A program made the position numbers and the translations under genes. Shown here in pieces: positions 12,301 to 27,300 of a stretch of 64,000 nt of DNA. Position 1 is the first letter of the stretch, and every line of letters begins with the position of its first letter. The stretch comes from Liriodendron chinense (taxonomy: Eukaryota > Streptophyta > Magnoliopsida > Magnoliales > Magnoliaceae). Under the pieces are notes generated by a model that worked only from the letters and a program-made list of their open reading frames with translations, was not told the origin of the DNA and made no database searches. The stretch is from positions 2,966,196-3,030,195 of the forward strand of contig ML058586.1 of NCBI GenBank assembly GCA_003013855.2, written 5' to 3'.

Positions 12301-15300
12301 AGAAAAGTGTAATGATTATCCAATGATGAATTCCCGTGGATTTCATGAACATAATTGAAAGACAGATTCCCAAGGATTTCATATTTGAGCATCTTGTTTG
12401 AATGACAAGTGGATATCTAGTATCTGTGAGACAATGGTCACCTTGTATCTTGTGTTGAGAAAACTGACACCTCAATCAATAACTGCTCATTCATTGCTGA
12501 CATGTGGTGATGATGCCTCAATCAATTCGGGATGTTTGGTGAATGCTATTGCAATTGTTAATCTTTTACAGGCATGATCATTTGGCCCCTTCGGGCTCGA
12601 CATGTAAATGTCAAATTGATGAGGACACAAGGCCATGTCAAGTATACCAACGATGAAAGCGCCATCCACAAGTACCATCCTTATGGATAGGCGACTATTG
12701 AGGAGCTGAAGACCCTCCACACGTGATCAGACACATAGAAGACCCCATCCAGGGAAGACACGTGTGTAGGAAGAATGAAGAAAATGACCGAAGAGCTGAA
12801 GACTTCGGGCGCCCGACCACTGTCTTCGGGCGCCCGATCGGGCGCCCGAACTTGGCCTCTCGAGCGTCCGAAACTCTCTGGACGTTTTTAAACGTCTTCG
12901 GGCGCCCGACCGAGCGCCCGAACTTTTGCGCAGTTTTGCTTATTTACGCGTTTTTGCTTAGTTTAGGAGCAGTTTAGTACTTTTACTTGTTTTATTTGTT
13001 TATTTAAGTGGGCTAGGCCCTAAACACGAAATTAACTTTGATATTGATTAATGAAAGCCTCTTTGAGCTTCCTCCTGCCTCCTCTCTCTCTCATGGTGAT
13101 GCTTCTTCCTCTTCTCTGAATCTCTTTTCTTCGAATTGCCTCTTGTGCCTCTCCAACTTCTTCCAGGTATTTTACCTTCTGATATTATCCTTCTAAACTC
13201 CTGTTTTGTTTATTCCCTACGATCTAAACCTTGAGAATCGATCCAAACCCTAAATCCCCAAATTCTCAAATCCCTAATCCGAGAAACCTCTTGGTTCTTC
13301 GGACTAGTGATCAACATTGATCGATTGGGTATAGCCATGCAAGATCGGGAGGTTCCATCCCTCGTTGAATCCAACCCATGCATTAATTGAATCCCATACT
13401 CCATGGTTGTAATGATGGCCCGTCTCATTGCATGTTTCCTTTCTGTTTTTCTTAGTTTATGATGATTAATGCTAGATTTCATTATTATTACTGTTTTACT
13501 TCCGCTGAATAATTGTGTTCATGAGCATGCATCATATTTAGGGCTGTCCTACATCAAATTTGATATCAGAGAATAGGCTTGCATGGTTTGTGTCTAGATC
13601 GAATTATCAAATTAGGGTTTTGATTTTTAGGTTTAATTTAGGAAAGTCCATATTTAGAAAGTTTTCAATTTTAGAAAGTTTCCTAATTTGGAAAATTTCC
13701 AAATTTGAGTCGTTTTCCGTTTTATTTTATTTGAGTCAGTTCATATTAGTTTTGCATTCATCGCATCCATCTTGGGAGTCAATACACCTAGTGGTCTAGT
13801 TGGGTAGAGTTTTGGTTCAAGTCTTATTTGTATGCCCACTAGGAGAGGTAGAGGTTTCGGACTTCAGCCTATCATGAGTAACGAGCGGTTATCTGAGCAA
13901 CTTGCTCAATTGATACAAAAGATAACCACCTTAGAGGCAAGTCACAAGCGTGATTTTGCCCGCCTTAAGGACCAGATCACCACTACCAGGACAAAGGTTG
14001 AGCAACTAGAGGCGTCCCAAAAGGAAAACCCCGCTGTTGGGGATGATGCGCACTCCCAAGTGGGAGGAATCGTAGAGGAACGTGCTGCCACACGTAGAGG
14101 TGGTGAAGATGGGGATCGTGGTAACGGTCGTGGTGTTGTGCGAGAGGCACGAGCCACATATGATCATCAAGACCGCTATGATCCAAATGAGCGTGCGATG
14201 AAGAGTGTTAGAGTCGAGGCCCCGAGTTTTGATGGGCGCTTGGACCCCAAGGCATTTCTTGACTGGGTTGCTGACATGGACCACTACTTTGAGTGGTATG
14301 GCATGTCAGAAAACCGTCAAATGCAGTTTGCTAAGATGAAGCTTGTGGGTCAAGCCAAGCTCTTTTGGACCAACACCGAGCGTAGAATAGAAAGAGTTGG
14401 TAGAGCCCCTATCACAGATTTGTATGAGATGAAAGAGAAGTTGAAGGAGAAGTACCTTCCCCTCTCATACCGTCAGAAGCTCCTTGACCAATGGCAATCC
14501 TTGCGCCAAGGATCAATGTCTGCCGCTGACTACATCGCTAAGTTCGAAGAATATGTGATGCGATGTGATATCCAAGAAGACCCTCTAGTAACGCTCTCGC
14601 GTTTTAAGACGGGCCTTCGTGCGGATCTTCAGCGCGAGCTTATGACTCGGCCCTTAACAGACTTGGATGAAGCATATCAAGTCGTGCAGGAATTAGAACA
14701 ATATCTAAAGACTCCTGTAGTCCGTCGTTTCGAGTCCCGAGACTCCAGTGCTAGATCTAGTTCTCAGGGGACTAGACCTAATGTTGGTAGTCAACCTAGG
14801 GTACAGGCAGCCATTCCGTCTAGACCTAGGGAGGACAAGAGCAAAGGGGTTCTTGGTGCCGGTCCTAGCAACACGAGCCAAGTGAGATGTTATGAGTGTG
14901 GCAATCTGGGCCACATGGCTAATCAGTGTCCTACTAAGAACCGTGGGAAAGCCTTAGTTATAGGTGAGTCCCACGAGGGTGGAGATGACCAGGGTGATTA
15001 TGAAGTTGAAGAGTATCACCCTGAAGGAGGACTTACTGATGATGAAGAGTTAGATGGAGAAGCAACGATTGCAGTAGTCAGGCGTGTGCTAGCTCAGTTT
15101 AGGAGTAGTGCTGACTGGCGTCGAAGCACTATCTTCTACACTATTGCCAAGTGTGGTGAAAAGAATTGTAAAGTGATAGTGGACAGTGGAAGTTGTCAGA
15201 ATGTGATTTCTACTAACACCTTAGAGCGCTTGAAACTGAAACCCACACCTCATCTAGACCCATATAAAGTTTCGTGGGTTGAAAAAACATCCCTACCTGT

Positions 15301-18300
15301 CACCCATCAATATCTAGTCCCCATCGAGTTTGGGTCATACAAGGAGTCCCTGTGGTGTGATGTTTTACCTATGGATGTGGGACATGTTATCCTAGGTAGA
15401 CCGTGGCTGTTCGATAATGATGTCACGATCTTTGGCCGTTCCAATGCGTGTACCTTCATGCATAACGATAAAAAGATCAAACTTAACCCTATGCCACCTG
15501 AGAGCACACTAGGGAAGAAAAAGGATGAGAAGGCAAGCGAGCCTAAAGGAGTGGGGAAATCCAAGCCTAAGTCCCTACATATAATAAATGCAAGAGAGTT
15601 TGAAAAAGAGACTAAGGAGGATTCTATGGTGTATGCCCTTGTGGCTAGAGAGATTACACCTGAGGTTCCATTAGAGTTACCCCGTGAGGTGACTTCGGTT
15701 CTGAAGGAATACAGTGATGTATTTCCTGAAGATTTACCGAATGAGTTGCCACCTATGAGGGACATACAGCACGCCATTGATCTTGTCCCAGGGTCTACTC
15801 TACCGAACCTCCCTCACTACAGGATGAACCCTGCAGAACATGCAGAATTAAAGAGGCAAGTTGATGAGCTTCTGCAAAAGGATTTCATCAAAGAGAGTAT
15901 GAGCCCGTGTGCCGTGCCTGCATTGTTGACGCCAAAGAAAAATGGCACATGGCGCATGTGTGTGGACAGTCGTGCCATAAACAAAATTACTGTCAAGTAC
16001 AGGTTCCCCATACCTAGACTTGATGACATGCTTGACATGATGGCCAGGTCCACCATATTCTCTAAGATAGACCTCAAGAGTGGATATCACCAAATCCGTA
16101 TACGCCCAGGAGATGAATGGAAAACTGCGTTTAAAACAAAAGATGGGTTGTATGAGTGGTTGGTCATGCCCTTCGGTTTGACTAATGCACCCAGTACGTT
16201 CATGCGGGTGATGACACAAGCTTTGAGGCCGTTCATGGAAAAGTTCCTAGTGGTGTACTTTGACGACATCCTTATTTACAGTACCACTAAGGAATCACAC
16301 CTTGAACATTTAAAGAAGGTTTGTAGCGTCCTTAGGAAAGAAAAGTTGTACGCTAATCTTAAGAAATGCGCATTCATGTCTAGCCAAGTTGTGTTCTTAG
16401 GATTCATAGTGTCATCTGAAGGGATGCGTGCAGACCCTGAAAAAGTCAGGGCCATAGTTCAGTGGCCAAAACCGAGGAACATTCGTGAGGTGCGAAGCTT
16501 TCACGGCCTAGCAACTTTCTATCGCCGATTCATTAGGAGTTTTAGCACGATCATGGCTCCCATTATAGAATGCATGAAAAAGGGAGAATTCGTGTGGTAT
16601 AAAGCCGCAGTCAAGGCTTTTAAGGAGATTAAGGGCAAAATGGTAGAAGCTTCTGTCATGCGTCTACCTGACTTTTCTAAAGTCTTTGAAGTAGCTTGTG
16701 ATGCATCTGGTGTCGGTATAGGTGGAGTGTTGAGTCAAAAAGGACACCCAGTGGCCTATTTCAGTGAGAAGCTGAACGAGGCAAAACAAAAATACTCCAC
16801 GTACGACAAAGAATTCTATGCGGTAGTGCAATCCCTGAGACATTGGCGACACTATTTCCTACCGCAGGAATTCGTCTTATTTTCTGACCATGAGGCTTTG
16901 AGATATTTGCATTCTCAGAAGAAACTCAACCCAAGGCATGCCAAGTGGGTAGCGTTTCTTCAGGAATATTCGTTTGTTTTGAAACACAAGGCCGAGGTTG
17001 AAAACAAACCAGCGGATGCCCTTAGTAGAAGAGTGGCGTTGCTCAACTCCTTGAGTGTAGAGGTAGTCGGGTTTGAGCAACTAAAAGATGAATACCCCAC
17101 ATGTCTTGATTTTGGGGGTACTTACGCGTCGCTCTCTAGTGACCAGCGTATTATGGGCGAATATGTTCTTAAAGATGGCTTCCTTTTCAAGGGAGACAGA
17201 TTTTGCATTCCCCGTATGTCCCTTCGTGAATTCCTCATCTGGGAGCTTCATTCAGGGGGGATAGCTGGCCATTTTGGTCGTAATAAGACCATTGCCCTTG
17301 TGGAGGATCGTTTCTATTGGCCAAGTCTCAAGCGAGACGTAGCCAAAGTTTTAGGGCAGTGTCGTACATGTCAACTGGCAAAGCAGAGAAAGCAAAATAC
17401 CGGGCTATATACGCCATTGCCAGTGCCACATACTCCGTGGCAGGACATAAGTATGGACTTCGTGCTTGTGGGCTTTCCAAGACAATCAAAAAGCACGATT
17501 CTATTTTTGTCGTGGTGGACCGTTTCTCTAAAATGGCGCATTTCCTCCCATGTTCGAAAACGTCAGATGCGTCTCATGTTGCTCGTATCTTTTTTGATGG
17601 TGTGGTGCGTCTCCATGGGTTACCTAAAACCATAGTGTCTGATCGTGATGTTCGATTTACTAGCTATTTTTGAAAGACACTGTGGCACATTATGGGAACT
17701 CGTTTGCAATTCTCTACTGCTTACCACCCACAAACAAACGGTCAAACTGAAGTGGTAAACCGTAGTCTTGGAAATCTTCTACGTTGTTTAGTGGGTGATC
17801 ATGTTAAGACTTGGGACCTAATTTTACCAACTGCTGAATTTACTTATAATAGGTCAGTAAATCGATCTACAGGGATGAGTCCATTTGAAGTTGTTAGTGG
17901 GTATAAACCTAGAATGCAAATAGATCTCTTACCCATGTCTGTCACCCAAAGGTCTTCTGAATCAGCCGATGCATTTGCACGACATATCCATGAATTGCAT
18001 ACGCATATTAGACAGCGGATAAGTAAGAGTAATGGTAATTATAAAATTTCAGCCGAATCTCATCGTAGACTGCAAGATTTTCAAGAAGGAGACTATGTAA
18101 TGGTGAAGGTAAGGCCAGAGCGGTTCTCACAGGGTTCCGCTAAGAAATTACAAGCACGTAGTGCTGGACCATTCAAGATAGTGCAGAAAATTGGGTCCAA
18201 TGCGTATCGGATTGACCTTCCATCTGAAATGGGCATTAACCTGACTTTCAATGTAGAAGATCTAGTCCGTTCCCCTGACCCTACCATTGATCCATCATTT

Positions 18301-21300
18301 CATTCATGGCCCTACTCTGATTTTGCTTCACAACCCTTTCCACCCCTCCCTCCACCTATTGTCCATAAAGAAGAAATTGAAGAGATCTTGGATGATGAGA
18401 TAGTATCTACAAGAGATGGAGGATTCCAGAGGTATCTTGTCAAGTGGAGGAACAAACTACTTTCTGAATCTACGTGGTTGACTGAAGCGGAAGTGCAGCA
18501 TGTTGATCCAGACTTACTAGAGTGCCACAAGAGTTTTAATCGTCGGGGTCGAGTTTTTCTCACCCGAGGGGAGTTGATGAGGACACAAGGCCATGTCAAG
18601 TGTACCAACGAAGAAAGCGCCATCCACAAGTACCATCCTTGTGGATAGGCGACTATTGAGGAGCTGAAGACCCTCCACACGTGATCAGACACATAGAAGA
18701 CCCCATCCAGGGAGGACACGTGTGTAGGAAGAATGAAGAAAAGGACCGAAGAGCTGAAGACTTCGGGCGCCCGACCACTGTCTTCGGACGCCCGATCGGG
18801 CGCCCGACCGAGCGACTGAACTTTTGCGCTGTTTTGCTTATTTACGCGTTTTTGCTTAGTTTAGGGGTAGTTTAGTACTTTTACTTGTTTTATTTGTTTA
18901 TTTAAGTGGGCTAGGCCCTAAACACGAAATTAACTTTGATATTGATTAATGAAAGCCTCTTTGAGCTTCCTCCTGCCTCCTCTCTCTCTCATGATGATGC
19001 TTCTTCCTCTTCTCTGAATCTCTTTTCTTCTAATTGCTTCTTGTGCCTCTCCAACTTCTTCCAAGTATTTTATCTTCTGATATTATCCTTCTAAACTCCT
19101 GTTTTTTTATTCCCTACGATCTAAACCTTGAGAATCGATCCAAACCCTAAATCCCCAAATTCTCAAATCCATAATCCGAGAAACCTCTTGGTTCTTCGGA
19201 CTAGTGATCAACATTGATCGATTGGGTATAGCCATGCAAGATCGGGAGGTTCCATCCCTCGCCGGATCCAACCCATGCATTAATTGAATCCCATACTCCA
19301 TGGTTGTGATGGTGGCCCGTCTCATTGCATGTTTCCTTTCTGTTTTTCTTAGTTTATGATGATTAATGCTAGATTTCATTATTATTACTATTTTAGTTCC
19401 GCTGAATAATTGTGTTCATGAGCATGCATCATATTTAGGGCTGTCCTGCATCACAAATTTTGTGGAATTTGGCCTTTGGGGCTCCTATTTATGAGGTGCA
19501 TTGTGGCAGGATTAATATAATATTCACAAAATAAACGAGATCCAAAAGTCAGGCGGGACAAAGTCTTATGCACAATTTTCCATTGTTCCCCATGGTGTGG
19601 ACCACCTGAGTCTTGGATCTCACTGAGTTTTGGGATGTACAGTGAAAATTATAATTATAACCTCACGTATGGAGTGGATTCAACACCCATAACACAATGG
19701 CTCCTAAGGGCTCAGGTGTTCTACCTGCTGCATACAAAAGATGTTGTATAGGATTCCTGACTGTCAACATATGCACGCCGGGCGTTAACTGCACATGTTT
19801 GTTTTTCACCATTTAAATATGGTGGTGACCCATCCCCATCACATGGCACCCATGTAGAGCTATCTAGAATGTCTAGGTGGTGGGTTCCATTGTAGATCAA
19901 GCATATCACTAAATTCAATAAATACTTGCCATCCAATTGAAGGCTAGCAAGTGGATGGATAAAAGTAGTGAGTGATCTTAGTTCAAAAACAAAAAAAAAA
20001 AAAATCGGATGCTCAGTTATATCTTCTCAGTGCAAGTTTTGAGGTATGCTCCATCCTCAGCTATGTGAGTGATTTGGACAGGTTAGATTGTCTTCCAACT
20101 TCTTCACATGTGTTTAAAGAATCCCTAGTCCCTACCATTTTTTGATGGTGTAAAACTTAGTGAGTGTAGTCTTACAATCATTCTAACGAGGAATTTGATA
20201 ATTTCACGTGGGTGTGGATACACAGGGAAAACAATATATACACTTATGAGAGATTTGATCTGTTGATCAAGTTGGAAACTGAAATGCGCCTATGTCACAT
20301 GCAACCAGTCACCCCATTTTAGAAATGAAAGGATCTGCTGCTTATGCTTTTATCTTCTAATAATTTCTTAAAGGGCCTGTTGAATGGATTTGCCGTTTGA
20401 ATTCTCTACTCGTGCCTTTGATATAAATCGAAGTTGGGAATAGGAAGGCGGCCAGTCGGTACTGTCATGACATGCTGAGTGGTTAGCATTTGGAAATTGC
20501 TGCTTTGACAAAAATCAAAAGTGGCTTTGTACAAGTGGGACGCACCATTTGGTGGACATAACTGGTACTCACTTTAGATGGGCCACGCACTAACACTCTC
20601 CAAGCAAAGCCGGTTAAGAAAGAAAACATCGTTGTCCTTGTCCACATTCAAAAGGGCCAAAAAAATTGATGGCTAGCATTATCCACTCTGGTGGATGAAC
20701 CATCTGCAATGATACCGTCGGGCCTGGATCTGTAAGATCTAGGATTTTGAATCGGTCAAGCTAGAGGACATATCCAAGCCCGTTTACAACTCAACTATGT
20801 GGGGCCCACCAAATCAGCAGACATGAATACTCAACCATGGGCCCACTCATCAAGTGAGTGGCCACACATGTACTTTCTTTCAACTGTTGGATTTTTCCCT
20901 AAACATCCATTTCTCTCACGGTGGACCAATATTATATTTGGTCCATGGGATGTTCGCAGTGTAACCTACCTGACAAAATAGACCAGATCACTGACAAATG
21001 TGGCATCTCCAACGTAACAAATTGCAAATCCTCTTTAACAAAAACACATCATCTATGAGATTCTTAAAAAAAACAAAAAAAAAAGGCAATGATAATATTT
21101 GAAAGAGAAAATTGTAGATGGTTTTTAAGTTTGGAGAGGGTCATTCCAGTGGCTTGAAATCACACATAAAAATAAAAAAAAAAAAAATCCCTCGGATTCA
21201 AAAAAAAAAAAAAATCCATCGTTCTTTTTTTAATTGAATGTGAATTCCTCATTTTCTTTCTGAATTGTCTATTTGGTGGACAACTATTGCAGAATTGGGA

Positions 21301-24300
21301 TTTTTCCATCTGAGACATTTTTTATGGATATTCAACCATGGGCTCAATCATCAAGTGAACCATGCATGTAAGTTATTTTGACTGCTGGAATTTTTTTCCC
21401 TAGCTGCTCATTTATCTCACAGCACCAATATTATTTTTGGTCCGTGACTTCTGTGTCACCTACCTCATAAATTGGCCAGATCACTAACGTGTGGCACCTC
21501 TAACATAAAAAAAAATAATAATAAATAAAAGAAGAAGAAGAAAAATTTTAATTGCAAATCTCCTCTATCAAAAACACGTCAATTCTGAGAATTAAAAAAA
21601 AATACTATAATAAATTTTAGATAATACATATATAAAAAAAGACAAAAAAAAAAAAAAAAAAACTCCACATGTTTTGTAAGTTTGTACACTACCATTTGTG
21701 TTTTCATTTTGTACAAGTGGGGGCACATGGTTTGGTGATTGGAACTGTTGATATGATGGCTTGTATGTGGATGGAGCATGCATCAAAATCCCCCAAGTTC
21801 AGAAGATCTTGGATATAGAATATATCATTATATCTGGCCTTCTTTTATTTATTTATTTTTCATTGAATCTAATTCCTTACTGTTATATTTTCTTTACTAA
21901 ACTAACTAATGGCTGGACAACTATTAAAGGGTTTTTCCACCTGGGACATTTTTTTATGAATTCTGAACCATGGGCCCACTCATCGAGTGAGCCACACAAG
22001 TACGTTACTTGGATGGCTAAGACTTTTTTCTCTCTAACTGCACATGGATTTCTCTCACAACAGACAAAGTTTATTATTGGTCCACGGCATGTTCAGTGTA
22101 ACCTACCGGAGCTCTGCTATACTGTGCATACTATACTTAGCCTGTTTCAACTTTGGAACAAAAGTGAATGAAGCCTATGGTAGCTACCCGTAACTTTAAT
22201 TTGGAGCAGGACTCTCGTGGTAGAGCACATCTTCTCTCTTATTTTCTAACATGTTCTAGTAATAATTTCAATTAACAATTAAATAAAGAAAAATTAAAAA
22301 AGACCATGTAACCTCTTTAAGGTACTTAAAAAATCCAAAAGGAAAATCACAGCCCATTTCTTCTCAGCATGTCCCAAGATACCCTTAGCAACTTCTTCAA
22401 TCTCTTCTTCTTTGTATGAACTTAGATGCTTCACTGCAGTAACTAAATTTTCTCTTTCAGTTTCATCCATTCAGCGGAATGGCTGATCAACGACCATGAT
22501 TACTAGTTGTCCAACTAGAATAAGAAATCAGCACATACTCATGTAATATGCACCTCTTTCTGCTACATGCCACACCATGGTAGGTGATACCCAGGCAAGG
22601 ATAAATTGCATGATCAAAGGCGCTATTTAGATTTGGACAAAGTTGTGTCCAAACTAGTAGTCATGGACAACTGTAAAAGTACATGATTTAACTCCCTTGT
22701 ACATGGGAATCAATGCACTTTTGGACAAGTAGTCATGGATATATGACCATTAAACCATGGGTGTCTCTAATGGAGAGATGAAACTTATTGTCAATGACAC
22801 TTTATAGTTTTGGAGCACATGAGGATCATATTTATCTGTGCACATGTATTACATGTTTCAATGTGTCATATGTGCACCTGCCCAAGTTCAAGCATCCAAC
22901 ATGTGCATATATGAGTCACACCATCAATCTTCGAGCACTAAAAAAGTGGCATGTGTCAAATGTGCACATGCAGATTTAAGTGTGCTACCAAACAATCTTT
23001 AATTTTCCCCAAATATGCCACAATCTATCATGTCCATGATCTAGGGTGTTTGACAAACAAGGGACGGGACAACTAGTTAGCAACAACATATCCCTGACAA
23101 GCTAGCCTTGACAACACGCCATGGATTGCTAGGCGCTATACAACTTTGCCCAAACCCCAACAGGCTCAAACAAACTATGATAATGGGAAGTTTACCCATT
23201 TTGAACTATCAAGGTATCATACAAGAAACCCAATTGCATAGACCTCTTACGCTAAGATTCTCCACCCCTCACCATTCCCAAGACCCATTGAAACCCCACA
23301 AATACAAAAAACTCAAACCAACGCTGAAAATATCTGAAGAAAAATACAACTTGTGTGGATCCTCAAACACAAACCTATCTTAGATCCCAAATTCCATGCC
23401 ACATAGATATCTAAATTAAGGGGTTAAACTAGTTCCACTGGAATAATAGACTAGTTTATGTGCCTAGAACATGTATGAGGGTGCTTCAAAATTTTCCCAA
23501 AATCAATACAGCCACTAATTAGGAAAGGGGGGGGGGGCTATCTTGGAACAATTTATCCCTACTTATTCAAGGAGGATTGAAGCAAAGAGAATGCATAATT
23601 TAGAAGAAGGGGAAAAGAGAAAGAAGAAAGAAGAGGAGGAGGAGGAGGAGGAGGAGGAGGAACTTACCCAACAATTGTTTAGATATGATTGCTGAATATT
23701 CATCCCTCCTAGCACGTTGATCTTGCACAATTTTCTCAAGCTCTTCAGTTCTTACTTTTGCAGCAGAAAGAGATTCACTAGTAGCAATACGCTCAGCCTC
23801 TTTACGGGTCTTCACTACAAAAGCAACAGATGTAGTATAACATATTCTGATGATGTAAGTGATGCAATCATATCAACCCCATTTTTAGGCTGACCAACAA
23901 ACTAAGTAACATATCCATGTCGAAATATCCTCACAAACTATCTGGGCTGGTTGACATGCCACGGCCTCTCCAGCTAGGTCTCAGGTTCGAGACATGCTAA
24001 CAGCAGCCCCAATGGGGGCTTTGTGTGTGATTAACCGGGTCGGTGAGTTGCGGTACTAACAGGGTGTGTGAGTTGCATGACTAACGCAATAAAAGAATTA
24101 CCTTTCAAAAAAAAAAAAAAAAACAGTGAAGAACTTTTTAGGCACCAATTAGGCTAAAAAGAACAATGACTGAAGACAAGAAGATGGAAAAAATAAAACC
24201 TGTTGCAACCTAACTAATGTGCTCTCTAGATTGCAGGCACTGAAGGAGAAGCATATGTGCTCCATATGAAGGGTTAAAACTTAACTCATTTTTGCACAGA

Positions 24301-27300
24301 TAAAATTGACTTAACTCTCTTACTGCTAAAATATAATGGTAACAGAATACAAATAACTTTTTTGACAGACTAGGTTTTTCTTAATGCAACCAAAAACAAC
24401 ATGATACTACAGCTTCAAGAAGAAGAGACAAAATTACCTATCCTTGAAAACCACCATGAACATAAAGAATATATAGGTCCCCAAATAGTTCTTATAAAAT
24501 ATTTCCAGGCACTATAGGTATTTCGGTATGATAACTTTTTCCTCCAGTTCAATGAAACAGGAAGCATCCTAGTGACAGCCATACCTGATAGAGCCTTAAC
24601 CAATTCATCCTCCAGTTGTCTCAAATGATCTTTAAGCTTTCCAAGTTTTGCTACAAAGCCCACAACATGAATGGAAGTAAATATCGAACGGAATTACTAA
24701 TGTCAAGAGAAAAATAAAAAGCATATGCATGGCCTGAATCAAATAAGCCATAAAACTGTGACTCTTGCTCAATTATGTCTTTGAGTTTTCACCACTTCCT
24801 AGTAGATAAATTTGCAGTACCATACAAATCATTATTGTAACTTGAACCAAACAACCAAAAAAGAAATACTGACGGCAAATAAGCCATAAAACTGTGACTC
24901 TTGCTCAATTATGTCTTTGACTTTTCATCACTTCCTAGTATATAAATTTGCAGTACCATACAAATCATTACTGTAACTTGAACCAAACAACCAAAGGAGA
25001 AATACTGATGGAGAAAAGGAAACAGTGATGGAGTTTATGCGTGAATTTTTCAAAAGGGGTTGCCTGTCTAAAGATCTTGGGAGTTGGGGCGTCCTTTGTT
25101 GTGCTTCTTCCGAAGATTTCGGGCACGAAATGCCTGACGGATTTTAGGCCGATCAGTTTAATTGGTGGGCCGTACAAGATCCTAGCGAAAGTGTTGGCGA
25201 CGCGTTTAAAGGGTGTTATTGGAAATATCATAGCAGAAAATCAAAACGCTTTTATTCCAGGTAGACAAATTATAGACAATGCACTTATTGCCCATGAATG
25301 TTTGGAATCGAGACATAGATCGAGATTAAAAGGTATTTTATTCAAGCTGGACGTAGAAAAGGCCTATGATCGTGTCGATTGGGGTTTTCTTCAATACATG
25401 CTTCCGCGGCTTGGGTTTGGAGATAAATGGAGAAATTGGATACGAGAATGCGTGGGGTCGGCACACTTTTCAATTCTTCTCAATGGGTCTCCTAAAGGTT
25501 TCTTCAAGAGTTCAAGGGGGTTGAGACAAGGTGACCCACTTTCTCCTTTTCTCTTCATCATAATTGGGGAAGCTCTGTCAAGAATGTTGAAAAAGGGTCA
25601 AGAAGAAGGTATTATAGAGGGTTTCAAAATGAACGGGATGGATAACCCCATTTCCCATATCCTTTTTGCAGATGACACTCTTTTGTTTAGCGATGCGAAC
25701 CTGGGCAAATTTTACAATTTGAGAACGATAGTTCGATGTTTCGAACATATCTTGGGATTGAAGGTGAATATGGTGAAGAGCAAGTTGATTGGGGTGAATA
25801 TGAGTGAAGATGAGGTGTGGGATCTAGCCGATTCTTTCGGTTGCGCTGTGGTATCTCTTCCTACATCGTTCGTGGGCCTTCCTTTACGTATCGGAAAGCC
25901 CCTGAAGAGTATGCGGGACAAAGTGATTGAAAGGTTTGAGATGTATCTAGCGAGATGGAAGTGTAATTATCTATCCCTAGGGAGGGGCGAATTACCCTTA
26001 TCAAGGCAGCTTTATCGAATCTTCCTTTATATTTCATGTCAGTCTTTAAATGCCCGGCGTCAATCTTGGCTACTCTTGAGAAGCTAAGGTGAAACTTTTT
26101 ATGGCAGGGAATGGAAGAGAAGAGGAAATTTCATTTGGTGGAATGGAAAGAGGTGTGCAAACATGTTAAACAAGGAGAGGCAGGTATTAAAGACCTCAAA
26201 AACATGAATAAGGCACTCCTAGGGAAGTGGATTTGGAGATTGGGAGTTGAGGAAGGGGCGTTGTGGAACAGGGTTATCAAAGGCAAGTATGGTCGTTCAG
26301 AGGGAGGTTGGTGGACTAAAGAGTCATCCTTTTATAAATCTTCAGCATTATGGAAAGATGTGCTATCCGTCGAATCGGAGGTCATGAAAGGGGTTGGCTT
26401 CTTTATCGGAAATGGGGAACGGATTAGATTTTGGGAAGGCATTTGGGTGGGAGATACTCCATTGAAAGACAATTTTCAGCGCATATATCGTCTTGCCCCC
26501 AATCCGCATATTTATGTAACTAATTGTTCTGGTTTTCTTGGTGGAGATGTTGTGTGGGAACCTCCCTGTAGAAGACTCCTTCGTGATGACAAGGTGGATG
26601 AATACGTCGCCCTCCTTAATCGCCTTCATTCAATCCGGCCGAATGTATCTGACAGGGATTACATTTCTTGGAAGCTAGACAAGTCCAACATGTTCTCTGT
26701 GAAGTCTTTTTATGAGTTTTTAAACAAGGATCTATCGATGAGGGAAGAGAATAAGATGGGACACGTTTGGAAGTACAAAGCTCCGCCTAAGATTGTTGCA
26801 TTCGGATGGCTGGTCGGGAAGAACAAGGTGCTCACAGTGGAGAATCTGCGTAAAAGGGCCATGTACATGCCGAACATATGCCTTTGCTGCATAAGATATA
26901 AGGAGAAATCGGACCATCTATTTGTGCATTGTTCGTTCCTTGACTATATTTGGACAGACATTTTCTCCCGTTTCCAAATTGCGTGGACCCTTCCCACGAC
27001 GGTCGGTGATATGCTGAAGGCCTGGCATGGGGTGAGCTTGGGAAAACAAAAAACAAGATTATGGAGAATGGCCCTCATGGCGATTTGGTGGTGCGTTTGG
27101 GAAGAAAGGAATGGAAGATGTTTCCGCGGGGAAAGGAAAACGGCAGAGATCACATCTATTACAATCAGACCCTTAGTAATCGAATGGGCTTCCAACGACG
27201 CTTCTTTGAAGGGCTGTAATTTTTTGTTTCTTGGTGCTTAGTCAGTTCGCCATCTCGGCAGTCCAGCTAGCTTTTTGCTGTAGTTTTTTTTTCTTTTTTT

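Larger units (their letters stand above)
12617..19453 (+). mobile_element. Full-length Ty3/Gypsy retrotransposon with chromodomain, in SPC25 intron 3
   Basis: A 6.8-kb element with LTRs at 12617-13556 and 18575-19453, inverted ends TGATG..CATCA, and a perfect 5-bp target duplication CAAAT (12612-12616 and 19454-19458). The primer-binding site is TGATATCAGAGA (13561), a one- or two-base variant of the tRNA-Met site. The polypurine tract GAGGGGAG lies at 18566-18573. Internal order is gag, zinc knuckle, protease, RT, RNase H, integrase, chromodomain, which is the chromovirus order. It lies antisense to SPC25. Coding is broken in integrase, so this copy is probably not autonomous. By eye the LTRs differ by roughly 25 substitutions plus a 60-bp indel, so the insertion is neither brand new nor ancient. 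Confidence 0.95.

Noticed and set aside
26363..27195. Five minus-strand frames of 60-88 codons
   Set aside because: They are shadows of the LINE coding sequence on the other strand.
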